DNA from: Caproiciproducens sp. CPB-2 | Lineage (GTDB): Bacteria > Bacillota > Clostridia > Oscillospirales > Acutalibacteraceae | DNA length: 64,000 nt | Reading direction: 5' to 3' | Assembly: GCF_036287215.1 (NCBI RefSeq) | Contig: NZ_CP142860.1 | Location: 2,604,001 to 2,668,000, forward strand | Part shown: positions 44,894 to 52,960 of the stretch, piece by piece | Position numbering within the stretch: position 1 is the first letter of the stretch | Layout: every line of letters starts with the position of its first letter | The notes under the pieces: model-generated | The model's input: only the letters and a program-made list of their open reading frames with translations | What the model was told of the DNA's origin: nothing | The model's database searches: none | Made by a program: the position numbers and the translations under genes

Positions 44894-47029
44894 ATGTCTA
44901 TTAAAATAGCGCTTGCCGGCAACCCGAACTGCGGCAAGACGACAATGTTCAATGACCTGACAGGCAGTTCGCAGTACGTTGGCAACTGGCCAGGCGTAAC
45001 CGTGGAAAAGAAAGAAGGAAAACTGAAGGGGCACAAGGATGTTACCATTGTTGACCTTCCCGGTATTTACTCTCTTTCCCCGTATACGCTGGAAGAGGTT
45101 GTTACCAGAAATTTTCTGATCAACGAGCATCCGGATGTGATTATCAATCTGGTTGACGGTTCCAATATAGAGCGCAACCTGTACCTGACCACACAGCTTG
45201 TGGAAATCGGCATCCCCGTGATTATCGCGCTGAACATGATCGACGTGGTAAAGAAAAACGGCGATAAGATCGACACCAAAAAGCTGAGCGAAGCGCTCGG
45301 CTGCGAAGTGGTGGAAACCTCTGCGGTAAAGGGAACCGGCTCCAAAGAGGTCGCGGAAAGAGCTTATGAAATGGCAAAAGCGAAGGCCCGGACCGTTCCC
45401 CAGCACTCTTTCGGCGAATCGGTCGAAAAGGCAATCTCAGAAGTCGGAGAGCTGAGCAAAAGCTTTATTCCCGCCGACTTTTCCCGCTGGTACGCGGTAA
45501 AACTTTTTGAAAGAGATTCCAAGGTTCTGGAGCAGCTCCATTTTACAAAAGAGGTACAGGATAAGATCGAAGAAGTTATTGCCGCCAGTGAAAAAGAGGC
45601 GGATGACGACTCTGAAAGCATCATTACCAATGAGCGCTACAATTACATCGGCAAATTAGTTGCCAAATGTCTGCACAAGAAACATGCCGGAATGACGACA
45701 TCGGACAGAATCGACCGTGTGGTGACCAACCGCTGGCTGGCACTTCCCATCTTTGCCGTGGTAATGTTCCTGGTCTACTACATCTCCATTTCAACTGTCG
45801 GAACCATGGGTTCGGATTGGGTCAACGACGTTCTGTTCGGTGATATCGTACCGAATGCAGTCGGTGGCTTTTTAACTTCCGTCGGCGCCGCTGAATGGCT
45901 CAGTTCGCTGATTCTGGACGGCATTGTAGCCGGTGTCGGCGCTGTGTTGGGATTCTTACCACAGATGCTGGTGCTTTTCCTCTGCCTCGCAATCGTAGAG
46001 GACTGCGGCTATATGGCTCGTATCGCCTTTATTATGGACCGGATCTTCCGGCGCTTCGGCCTGTCCGGCAAGTCCTTTATCCCCATCCTGATCGGCACCG
46101 GATGCGGCGTGCCCGGCATTATGGCGACCCGTACCATTGAAAGTGAAAAAGACCGTCGGATGACCATTATTACAACCACCTTTATTCCGTGCAGCGCCAA
46201 GCTGCCCGTGATTGCGCTGGTTGCCGGCGCGTTGTTCCCTGAGTCGCCCTGGGTCGGTCCCTCCGCTTATTTCCTCGGTATTGCGGCGATTATCATTTCG
46301 GGAATCATCCTGAAAAAGACCAGGCTGTTTGCGGGTGATCCGGCGCCCTTTGTCATGGAACTGCCCGCATACCACATTCCGGGTGCCAAGACGGTTCTGA
46401 TTCATATGCTTGACCGCGGCAAGGCGTTCGTCAAAAAAGCGGGGACCGTCATTCTGCTCGCTACGTTTGGCGTCTGGTTCCTCAGCACCTTTGGGTGGAA
46501 CCTTCAGATGGTCGATATCGAAGAATCCATTCTGGCTTCCCTCGGACGTGTGATCGCCCCGATCTTTGCACCTCTCGGCTGGGGGCAGTGGAAACCCGCC
46601 GTTGCTACCGTTACCGGCCTGATCGCGAAAGAAAACGTTGTGGGTACCTTTGGTATTCTGTACGGCTTCGCAGAAGTGGCGGAAGACGGCGCGGAGGTTT
46701 GGACCAACCTGCAGAGCTCCTTTACCCAGCTTTCCGCTTATACCTTCCTGATGTTCAACCTTCTCTGCGCTCCGTGCTTTGCGGCGATCGGCGCGGCCAA
46801 GACCGAGCTGGGCTCCGCAAAATGGACGCTGTTCTCCGTTGGGTATCAGTGTGTGTTTGCCTATATCCTGTCCCTGATTGTTTACCAGTTTGGCACCCTG
46901 TTTATGGGCGGCGGCTTCGGTGTCGGAACAGCCGTTGCCACTCTCCTCTCTATCGGTCTTCTCTATCTTCTGTTCCGCAGCTATAAACCAACAAGCGCTC
47001 ATTCCCTGAAAGGAGCGCGCGCAGCCTAA
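44894..47029 (+). CDS. feoB: Ferrous iron transporter FeoB
   Basis: 711 residues. N-terminal G domain: G1 GNPNCGKTT, G3 DLPGIYSLSP, G4 NMID. A helical GDI-like domain follows, then the membrane domain with the two Gate regions and the conserved cysteines in GTGCGVPGIMATRT and IPCSAKLPV. It imports Fe2+. GGAGG stands 8 nt before the ATG at 44894; an ATG six codons earlier overlaps the operator side and lacks a site. Confidence 0.96.
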   Translation: MSIKIALAGNPNCGKTTMFNDLTGSSQYVGNWPGVTVEKKEGKLKGHKDVTIVDLPGIYSLSPYTLEEVVTRNFLINEHPDVIINLVDGSNIERNLYLTTQLVEIGIPVIIALNMIDVVKKNGDKIDTKKLSEALGCEVVETSAVKGTGSKEVAERAYEMAKAKARTVPQHSFGESVEKAISEVGELSKSFIPADFSRWYAVKLFERDSKVLEQLHFTKEVQDKIEEVIAASEKEADDDSESIITNERYNYIGKLVAKCLHKKHAGMTTSDRIDRVVTNRWLALPIFAVVMFLVYYISISTVGTMGSDWVNDVLFGDIVPNAVGGFLTSVGAAEWLSSLILDGIVAGVGAVLGFLPQMLVLFLCLAIVEDCGYMARIAFIMDRIFRRFGLSGKSFIPILIGTGCGVPGIMATRTIESEKDRRMTIITTTFIPCSAKLPVIALVAGALFPESPWVGPSAYFLGIAAIIISGIILKKTRLFAGDPAPFVMELPAYHIPGAKTVLIHMLDRGKAFVKKAGTVILLATFGVWFLSTFGWNLQMVDIEESILASLGRVIAPIFAPLGWGQWKPAVATVTGLIAKENVVGTFGILYGFAEVAEDGAEVWTNLQSSFTQLSAYTFLMFNLLCAPCFAAIGAAKTELGSAKWTLFSVGYQCVFAYILSLIVYQFGTLFMGGGFGVGTAVATLLSIGLLYLLFRSYKPTSAHSLKGARAA

Positions 47030-47042
47030 AGGAGGCGTTTTT

Positions 47043-47201
47043 ATGGCAACATTCATTATTTCGGTTATTCTTTTCGCGGCTCTCGCCGCGTCCGCGCGGT
47101 ACACTTACAAAGCGCACAAGGCCGGAAAATGTGTCGGATGTTCCGGGTGCGGCGGTCACTGCGACCACTGCGCCGGGACGGACGAAAGTCACAGGGCCTG
47201 A
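47043..47201 (+). CDS. FeoB-associated Cys-rich membrane peptide
   Basis: 52 residues: one N-terminal membrane helix (ATFIISVILFAALAASA), a basic linker and a cysteine cluster CVGCSGCGGHCDHC. It has GGAGG before the ATG and lies 13 bp after feoB. Such short FeoB-associated Cys-rich proteins are frequent in Firmicutes and may take a FeoC-like place or receive iron at the membrane. The cysteine spacing could bind Fe2+ or a cluster; untested. Confidence 0.85.
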   Translation: MATFIISVILFAALAASARYTYKAHKAGKCVGCSGCGGHCDHCAGTDESHRA

Positions 47202-47205
47202 TAGG

Positions 47206-47238
47206 AAAAGCGCAGGTTTGAAACCTGCGCTTTTTTTA
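47206..47238 (+). terminator. Terminator of the feo operon
   Basis: AAAAGCGCAGGTT pairs fully with AACCTGCGCTTTT around TGA and is followed by further T residues. Confidence 0.92.
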
Positions 47239-47297
47239 TAAATTTATTGAACAGAGTTGATCCATGAAAGTAAATAGGTAGAATAAGGAGAGTAAAA

Positions 47298-47699
47298 ATG
47301 TTTTCTTCCTGCAAAAAACGATATCTGTTTGCAATCTACGAGCTGGGATTCGACGGCCGCGAGGTCCACTGCAAAGACATTGCGCGCTCCCTCGGAATTA
47401 AATGTCCCAGCGCCTCCAAAATGCTAAAAGCCATTGCTTTGGAAGGGCTGATTGATAAAGAATATTACGGGACCGTGCGTTTCACCGCGCGCGGAGTCCG
47501 AATCGCGAACGAGCTGTATACCCGTTATCTGCTGCTGTACGCCTTTTTTTCCGAAACCCTTCAGGTTTCCCCGGAAAACGCACGCCGGGACGCGATATTC
47601 TCCCTGTGCGATCTCTCGGAAGAAAGTATTGATAAAATATCCGGCGTCACGCTGACCGCTGCAGTCAAAAAAAAGTCCAGCCCATTTTCCGGGGATTGA
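47298..47699 (+). CDS. DtxR/MntR-like regulator lacking the usual metal ligands
   Basis: 133 residues. The N-terminal winged helix matches DtxR/MntR (YLFAIYELG, KDIARSLGIKCPSASKMLKAI, cited in part; YYGTVRFTARG). A dimerisation part follows. Aligned by eye with Bacillus MntR, all six metal ligands are changed: D8 to Arg, E11 to Phe, H77 to Tyr or Leu, E99 to Ile, E102 to Leu, H103 to Cys. Four cysteines (5, 25, 36, 104) are present. It is probably DNA-binding, but not a classical Mn/Fe sensor. AAGGAGAG precedes the ATG. It lies between feo and mntH with its own transcript. Confidence 0.8.
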   Translation: MFSSCKKRYLFAIYELGFDGREVHCKDIARSLGIKCPSASKMLKAIALEGLIDKEYYGTVRFTARGVRIANELYTRYLLLYAFFSETLQVSPENARRDAIFSLCDLSEESIDKISGVTLTAAVKKKSSPFSGD

Positions 47700-47770
47700 T
47701 AAAAACGCCATTTTCAGATATACTGTTATTTATATTGTAAGAAAATGACAGAATCTGGGGTGCGCTTTTC

Positions 47771-49042
47771 ATGAATGCAGTCAAACAAAAAATCAGTCAG
47801 CTCTTTGCAAAGGACCATAAACGGCCGGACATTTCACTCAGCCTGTTTAAATACATAGGGCCCGGGCTTCTGGTGACGGTGGGCTTTATCGATCCGGGCA
47901 ACTGGGCGACCAATATCGCCGCCGGGTCGGATTTCGGCTACGGCCTGCTCTGGGTAATCACGCTTTCCACAATTATGCTGATTCTTCTTCAGCACAATGT
48001 CGCCCATCTGGGAATTGTAACCGGCGACTGTCTTGCGGAGGCGGCTACCCGGCACCTGCATAAAAAAATCAGCGTTCCCGTGCTGATTACCGCGCTGCTG
48101 GCCTGCGCCTCCACCGCCCTTGCGGAGCTGCTCGGCGGGGCCATCGCGCTGAATATGCTGTTCCATATCCCGGTGAAGGCCGGTTCCCTGATTGTTTTCG
48201 CGGCGGTCACGGCAATGCTTTTCAGCAACTCCTATAAGAAGATTGAAAAGATCATCATCGGATTTGTTTCCGTGATCGGGCTGTCCTTCCTGTACGAGCT
48301 GACCATGGTGAAAATCGACTGGGGCGCGGCGGCCGCGGGATGGGTGACGCCTGTTTTCCCGGAAAACTCCGCGTTTATCATTATGAGCGTGCTGGGCGCG
48401 GTGGTAATGCCGCACAACCTGTTTCTGCACTCGGAAGTCATTCAGAGCAGGCAATTTAATCTGGAAGACAAAGCTGTTTTGGAAAAACAGCTGAAATACG
48501 AATTTACGGATACCCTTTTCTCCATGATCGTGGGCTGGGCCATCAACAGCGCAATGATCCTGCTTGCGGCCGCCACCTTTTTTCAGCAGCACATCCCGGT
48601 GGACGAGCTTTCCCAGGCGCACACGCTGCTGACGCCGCTGATCGGAAACGCTTCCGCCGTCATCTTCGCCGTAGCCCTGCTTTTCGCCGGATTCTCCTCG
48701 TCGATTACCGCCGGAATGACCGGCGGCAGCATTCTGGCGGGCATGTTTGGCGAGCCCTACAGCATCAGCGACAGGCACACCCGCATCGGCGTACTGGGGA
48801 CCCTGATTGCCGCCATGGCGGCCATTCTGTTCATCAGCGACCCGTTCAACGGCCTTCTCATTTCCCAGATGCTGCTGAGCATTCAGCTTCCCATCACCAT
48901 TTTCCTGCAGCTGTACCTGACTTCCTCCCGGAAGGTGATGGGCGAATACAAAAACACGCCGCTCCACAACGCGATGCTTTGGGCGGTCGGAATCGCGGTA
49001 ACCGGCCTGAATGTCTATCTGCTGATAGACACACTCCTGTAA
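47771..49042 (+). CDS. mntH: Nramp-family divalent metal transporter
   Basis: 423 residues with about 11 helices. TM1 carries the metal-site motif GFIDPGNWATNIAAGS and TM6 the GAVVMPHNLFLHS motif; the methionine that selects Mn2+/Fe2+ over Mg2+/Ca2+ is present, so it is a transition-metal importer and not an NrmT-type Mg transporter. The second gene after the DtxR-like regulator, consistent with metal-responsive expression, although no GTTAG-N6-CTAAC palindrome lies before it. Confidence 0.92.
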   Translation: MNAVKQKISQLFAKDHKRPDISLSLFKYIGPGLLVTVGFIDPGNWATNIAAGSDFGYGLLWVITLSTIMLILLQHNVAHLGIVTGDCLAEAATRHLHKKISVPVLITALLACASTALAELLGGAIALNMLFHIPVKAGSLIVFAAVTAMLFSNSYKKIEKIIIGFVSVIGLSFLYELTMVKIDWGAAAAGWVTPVFPENSAFIIMSVLGAVVMPHNLFLHSEVIQSRQFNLEDKAVLEKQLKYEFTDTLFSMIVGWAINSAMILLAAATFFQQHIPVDELSQAHTLLTPLIGNASAVIFAVALLFAGFSSSITAGMTGGSILAGMFGEPYSISDRHTRIGVLGTLIAAMAAILFISDPFNGLLISQMLLSIQLPITIFLQLYLTSSRKVMGEYKNTPLHNAMLWAVGIAVTGLNVYLLIDTLL

Positions 49043-49055
49043 AGCCTGCGGGATT

Positions 49056-49598
49056 TCACCTATTTTCCAACTGCTTTGCGTAAATCTCCGTATAGGTGAG
49101 CCGCCCGTTCAGCCGTTCCGACTTCATCAGGCTGATCTTTTCCACCCGCATGTGCATGGGAGGAATTGCCCGCGCAAACGCTTCCCGGTCAAAGCCCGGA
49201 ACAAGCGAAACCTCACGGCCAAGGGTCAGATGCGGTTTGAATTCGCGCGTTTCAAGGGAAAATCCTTTCCTGCGCAGTTCCGTACACAGGCTTGCCTGAA
49301 GGGCCGTGAGCGCGGCGCTGTGCTCAACGCCGACCCAATAAATGTCCCCGCCGCGGCGAAAGTGCCCAAAGCCCCCGATCCTCAGCTCAAAAGGCACCCC
49401 GGCAGCCGCGTCCATCGCCTGCTTTGCCGAATCGGCCCGCGGGGTCTCGCCAAGGAAAGTTAGAGTCAGGTGCAGGTTTTCACGCCGGGTGAAATTCCCC
49501 CGTACCGAGTTTTCTTTCAGCCTTTCGATACAGCCGCACAGGCTGTCCTTCACTTCGTTCTGAAAATTAACCGCTATAAAAAGACGCATTTTGTTCAC
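49056..49598 (-). CDS. thpR: RNA 2',3'-cyclic phosphodiesterase
   Basis: 180 residues of the 2H phosphoesterase family. The two catalytic HxTx motifs are seen as LHLTLTFLGE (about residue 43) and PHLTLGRE (about residue 124). It hydrolyses 2',3'-cyclic phosphates on RNA ends. It overlaps the DUF503 gene by 4 nt (ATGA). Confidence 0.92.
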   Translation of the reverse strand: MNKMRLFIAVNFQNEVKDSLCGCIERLKENSVRGNFTRRENLHLTLTFLGETPRADSAKQAMDAAAGVPFELRIGGFGHFRRGGDIYWVGVEHSAALTALQASLCTELRRKGFSLETREFKPHLTLGREVSLVPGFDREAFARAIPPMHMRVEKISLMKSERLNGRLTYTEIYAKQLENR

Positions 49599-49876
49599 CT
49601 GATTTCTTTGAGCACATCGGTGATTTCCGCCTCGGTGCTGCTTTCAATGAAATTCACCGCATGGTCGATCACGCTGTCCGCCAGCGCGGCGGTCCCCGCC
49701 ACACAGGCGATGCCGATGACGATCGTCTGGTGGACGTCCTGACAGTCGATTTCGGCGGCGGACGCATGGAACTGATTCCGCACTTTCGCCAGAAGGCTGT
49801 TTACCACCATGCGCTTTTCTTTCAACGAATGCACCCACGGCGCGTAAAGCGTAATCTGTGCCGTCCCTATCAGCAT
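49595..49876 (-). CDS. DUF503 family protein (YlxP-like)
   Basis: 93 residues; the family pattern HSLKEKRMVVNSLLAKVRNQF is close to the N-terminus (cited up to 20 residues in part) and the ferredoxin-like fold is complete. YlxP-type proteins have been linked to ribosome maturation, but the function is not settled. Coupled to thpR by a 4-nt overlap. Confidence 0.9.
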   Translation of the reverse strand: MLIGTAQITLYAPWVHSLKEKRMVVNSLLAKVRNQFHASAAEIDCQDVHQTIVIGIACVAGTAALADSVIDHAVNFIESSTEAEITDVLKEIR

Positions 49877-50010
49877 CTGCCGTCCTCCTCTTGATCAAAC
49901 TGAAAAGCCATTCTGCCGTACGTGTGCCGCTGTAGAGCGGCGCATGCTTTTCTTTTTATTATACCCGCCTTATCCCGGAAAGTAAACGGAATGCCAAATA
50001 CGCATGAAAA

Positions 50011-50046
50011 GAGGGTACCGAATCATAGATTCGGTACCCTCTTTTT
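50011..50046 (-). terminator. Terminator of the ten-gene catabolic operon
   Basis: Perfect stem GAGGGTACCGAATC with its complement around ATA. On the plus strand it is followed by TTTTT; on the minus strand the stem is followed by TTTTCATG. It lies 6 bp past the DUF3842 stop, marking the end of the minus-strand operon. Confidence 0.85.
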
Positions 50047-50051
50047 GCTCC

Positions 50052-50480
50052 TTACCGGCCGGGCGGTTTGCCGCAGCAATGCCTTTTTATCTCTGTAACG
50101 GCTTCGTCGATATACTGCGAAATGGTCTTATCCTGCATTCCGATAATATGGACATGCCTTTTTACAGCGGGGATCAAAAACACCCTGTCCGCCAAACAGC
50201 CGGACACCGCCATCGCCATTTTCGGGCTAACTTCTCCGTACATGGCGTTCGGAAGGATGATCCCGAGCGGGCCGACAATGACATCCGCGCGGGCGCAGTT
50301 GTAAACCACCGCGTTTTCCCCGGTTGCCCCGGCGTTTGCTCCGCCCTTCATCATATTGGAGGTAGCCAGCGCGTTGGTACCCACCGCGATCACTTCCGCT
50401 TCGGGCAGCGCGTCTTTCAGCCGTTCCACAATGCTTCTGCCCATTCCGCCGCCCTGGCCGTCGATCACTACTATCTGCAT
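50052..50480 (-). CDS. DUF3842 family protein
   Basis: 142 residues beginning MQIVVIDGQGGGMGRSIVE, a Rossmann-like glycine loop, then GTNALATSNMMKGGANAGATG, NCARADVIVGPLGIILPN and GMQDKTISQYIDEAV (each cited in part), ending HCCGKPPGR. The function of the family is unknown. Its start codon overlaps the M24 gene by 10 nt and the operon terminator follows directly, so it belongs to the catabolic operon as last gene. GGAG precedes the ATG by 7 nt. Confidence 0.85.
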   Translation of the reverse strand: MQIVVIDGQGGGMGRSIVERLKDALPEAEVIAVGTNALATSNMMKGGANAGATGENAVVYNCARADVIVGPLGIILPNAMYGEVSPKMAMAVSGCLADRVFLIPAVKRHVHIIGMQDKTISQYIDEAVTEIKRHCCGKPPGR

Positions 50481-51595
50481 AGGATATCTCCATAACGGCG
50501 TGATGCGCCTTCGTTTAGATCTGTCAGAGCCACAGCGCCTGCATTTTCCACCAGCACCGTATCCGTTATACGCGGACCGCCGAATTTCGGATCGTACAGA
50601 GTCGGCAGAAGAACGTCCACCACCATATTTTTTTCCAGCACATGGTCAAGGCCCCTGCCCAGAATCGGGTAAAATTCCGACTGGCGAATTCCCACGCCGT
50701 AGCCGATATGGTCCATAAACATTCTGGCGTAGCCGTGGTCGTGGATGACCTTGAACACCCTGTCGTAAATCTCGCCGGATACCGCGCCCGGTTTGATCGC
50801 CTCCATGGCGGCCTTCTGCGCCTCCATCAGGATTTTGTAGATTTCCACCGACTCCGGCGCGACGTCGCCCAAAAAGACCGTACGGCACATCTTGGCGGCA
50901 TAGCCCTTGTAAGAAGCCCCCAGATGAATGACCACGGGCTGATTGTTGTCGATCACATAGTCTCCCGCGTAAGGGTGTACGAGCTGCTGGCGGTCGTGAC
51001 GCAGCACCTGCATACGGAACGTGCTGCCTTCCGAACCCGCCTTGCGCATGGCGTACTCCGCCTCCGCAAGGATTTCCGTCTCCTTTACGCCGGGACGGAC
51101 GGCCTCGATTCCCGCCCGCATGCCGATGGAGACAAACCGTGCGGCCTTTTTGATATACTCGATCTCCTGCTCCTCTTTAACAGAGCGGATTTTATAGCAA
51201 ATTGTCGCGATATCACCGAAATAGATGCCGGGGACGGTATCCCGCAGGCATTGGTAATCCTTCAGACTGATGAAATAACGCGTGAATCCGACTTTTGGGT
51301 TGGGGATGCCCATTTCCAGAATCATGTCCGCTGTTTTCTGGCTGACATTGTCCTTGGGAAAGAAATAAGGGATGACTTCCAGGCCCGACCGGTCGCGCAC
51401 ATGGCGTGCCTCCAGCCAGAGGCACAGCATCTTCGGTTCCCCTTTCGCCGGAATAATCAAGGAACCTCCTTCAATATCATCCACATTGGCAAAGTAAATC
51501 AGGTTTTCCCTGTCCATGATGACCGCCGCGTCCAGATCAGCTTTCTGCAGCTCCTGCTGCAGCGCGGTAATTCTGCCTACAACAATTCCTTCCAT
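50471..51595 (-). CDS. M24 (creatinase/prolidase-fold) protein without metal ligands
   Basis: 374 residues. The N-terminal creatinase domain is at about 1-135 and the pita-bread domain at 145-374. The five metal ligands of metallopeptidases are mostly missing: His224 stands for the first Asp (VVIHLGASYKGY), Lys235 for the second, Tyr299 for the His of the GHGIG motif (DHIGYGVG), and RITD replaces RIED; only Glu307 of the HE motif is kept. It is therefore more like metal-independent creatinase than an Xaa-Pro peptidase, and likely a C-N hydrolase or lyase of a small molecule. GGGAGGAG precedes the ATG. Confidence 0.8.
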   Translation of the reverse strand: MEGIVVGRITALQQELQKADLDAAVIMDRENLIYFANVDDIEGGSLIIPAKGEPKMLCLWLEARHVRDRSGLEVIPYFFPKDNVSQKTADMILEMGIPNPKVGFTRYFISLKDYQCLRDTVPGIYFGDIATICYKIRSVKEEQEIEYIKKAARFVSIGMRAGIEAVRPGVKETEILAEAEYAMRKAGSEGSTFRMQVLRHDRQQLVHPYAGDYVIDNNQPVVIHLGASYKGYAAKMCRTVFLGDVAPESVEIYKILMEAQKAAMEAIKPGAVSGEIYDRVFKVIHDHGYARMFMDHIGYGVGIRQSEFYPILGRGLDHVLEKNMVVDVLLPTLYDPKFGGPRITDTVLVENAGAVALTDLNEGASRRYGDILCR

Positions 51596-51685
51596 TACAC
51601 TTCTCCTCCCTATTAAATCGCAGGAAGGGGGCGTGACCGGCCCCCTCCTTACTTAATATTACTATTATTAACTTAGGATCACTGA

Positions 51686-52936
51686 TTATTTTGCTTCCTG
51701 AGTGTCAAAATCTGCTTTCTCACAGATCAGAGAAACGACAACGCCGCCTACCAAAGCCCAGAAAGCGGAACCGATGCTGAAAATGCTGACGCCGCTGACA
51801 CCGATGACCAGCGCGGCAAACGCGCCCATTCTGAACTTTCTGCTTCCGAAACCGTCTTGAAACGCATTGATTAGAACGTTGATCATCGCGACGCCCGCGA
51901 GAACGTTAATGAGAGAAGCGGGGATTGCTTTGACAAATGCCATGGCAAAGCTTGCGAAAAGGCCGAAGGAAGCAAACAAAACACCGTTTACAATACCTGC
52001 CGCATAGCGCCCTTCCTTATTTTCGCCGGCTTCTTCCGACGAACAGATCGCGGTCATCGGGCCCGCGATATTCGCGTTGTGGGCGCCAAACATACCGGAA
52101 AGGATACCGCCGATCCCGCTGATAATGGTCATACCGTTGACAGGCACTTTATACCCCTGTGCCATCAGAACGCCGACCGCCTGGGCGTTTTCCGCTCCGA
52201 CTACCAGCGCGGCGAGCGGAACAGAAACGGACAGAACTGTTGCGATGTTGAACTTGGGAACGACAATTTGCGGCGGTATGTACTTGAGGTCAACAGCGTT
52301 GGCCGCCATGCCGCCCGTGGCCAGCAGGGCGATGATGCCGAAAATCAAAGCCGCGAGCACCGGCGGGAATTTCTTAATCAGCTTCGGGACGAAGAAGAAA
52401 CCGATCAAGGCCGCGCCGCAGACAATCGGGGATTCCCCGGTAGAGGTCACGATGCTCGTACCGAACCGCAGCATACAGCCCGCGATCATCCCCATGACAA
52501 TGGGAAGCGGAAGCCATTTCATAACCTTGCCCATCAGGCCGGTGACACCGAGCAGAAGGACGATAATACCGGCCATGATGAAAGAAGCGGCGGCTTCATT
52601 GAAGGTGAAGCCGGTCAGAGCAGCCCCCAGCATGGAAGCGCCCGGAATGGAATACGCGCCGACGATCGGAATTTTGTAATAAAGGCCCATAACCAGGCTG
52701 ATTAAACCGCCTAAAACATAAATGCCGAAAAGCCAGGAGACAGTTTGCTCCGTGGTGTAGCCAGCCGTCGTACTGGCTTTGATGGTGACCAGCGCGGGGC
52801 CGGTGCATCCGAAAATTGCTGCGACAACACCCGCGGTAATTGTCTTGGAATTCAGATTTTTGCCCAGATCGGATAATCCTGAACCAAAGCCGGGACCCTT
52901 TTCAAAAAATGACAATCCTCTACTTACAGACGCCAT
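51686..52936 (-). CDS. BenE-family transporter (benzoate/H+ symporter-like)
   Basis: 416 residues with about 12 helices; the BenE pattern is seen in GVVAAIFGCTGPALVTIKAS, YSIPGASMLGAALTGFTF and MFGAHNANIAGPMTAIC. The family is related to NCS2/xanthine permeases, and characterised members import benzoate. It probably imports the substrate of this operon, hinting at an aromatic, heteroaromatic or other planar carboxylate. It lies 24 bp after the LarA-like gene. Confidence 0.85.
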   Translation of the reverse strand: MASVSRGLSFFEKGPGFGSGLSDLGKNLNSKTITAGVVAAIFGCTGPALVTIKASTTAGYTTEQTVSWLFGIYVLGGLISLVMGLYYKIPIVGAYSIPGASMLGAALTGFTFNEAAASFIMAGIIVLLLGVTGLMGKVMKWLPLPIVMGMIAGCMLRFGTSIVTSTGESPIVCGAALIGFFFVPKLIKKFPPVLAALIFGIIALLATGGMAANAVDLKYIPPQIVVPKFNIATVLSVSVPLAALVVGAENAQAVGVLMAQGYKVPVNGMTIISGIGGILSGMFGAHNANIAGPMTAICSSEEAGENKEGRYAAGIVNGVLFASFGLFASFAMAFVKAIPASLINVLAGVAMINVLINAFQDGFGSRKFRMGAFAALVIGVSGVSIFSIGSAFWALVGGVVVSLICEKADFDTQEAK

Positions 52937-52960
52937 AAATCATTTCTCCTCATCCAATTA

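Noticed and set aside
45956..47104. 382-codon open frame opposite feoB
   Set aside because: Shadow of feoB; composition is unlike a protein (many Gly, Arg, His, Asn) and no start signal is present.
51686..52936. Xanthine/uracil permease instead of BenE
   Set aside because: The fold is related, but the FGCTGPALV, IPGASMLG and GAHNANIAGP segments fit BenE better than the NCS2 signature.
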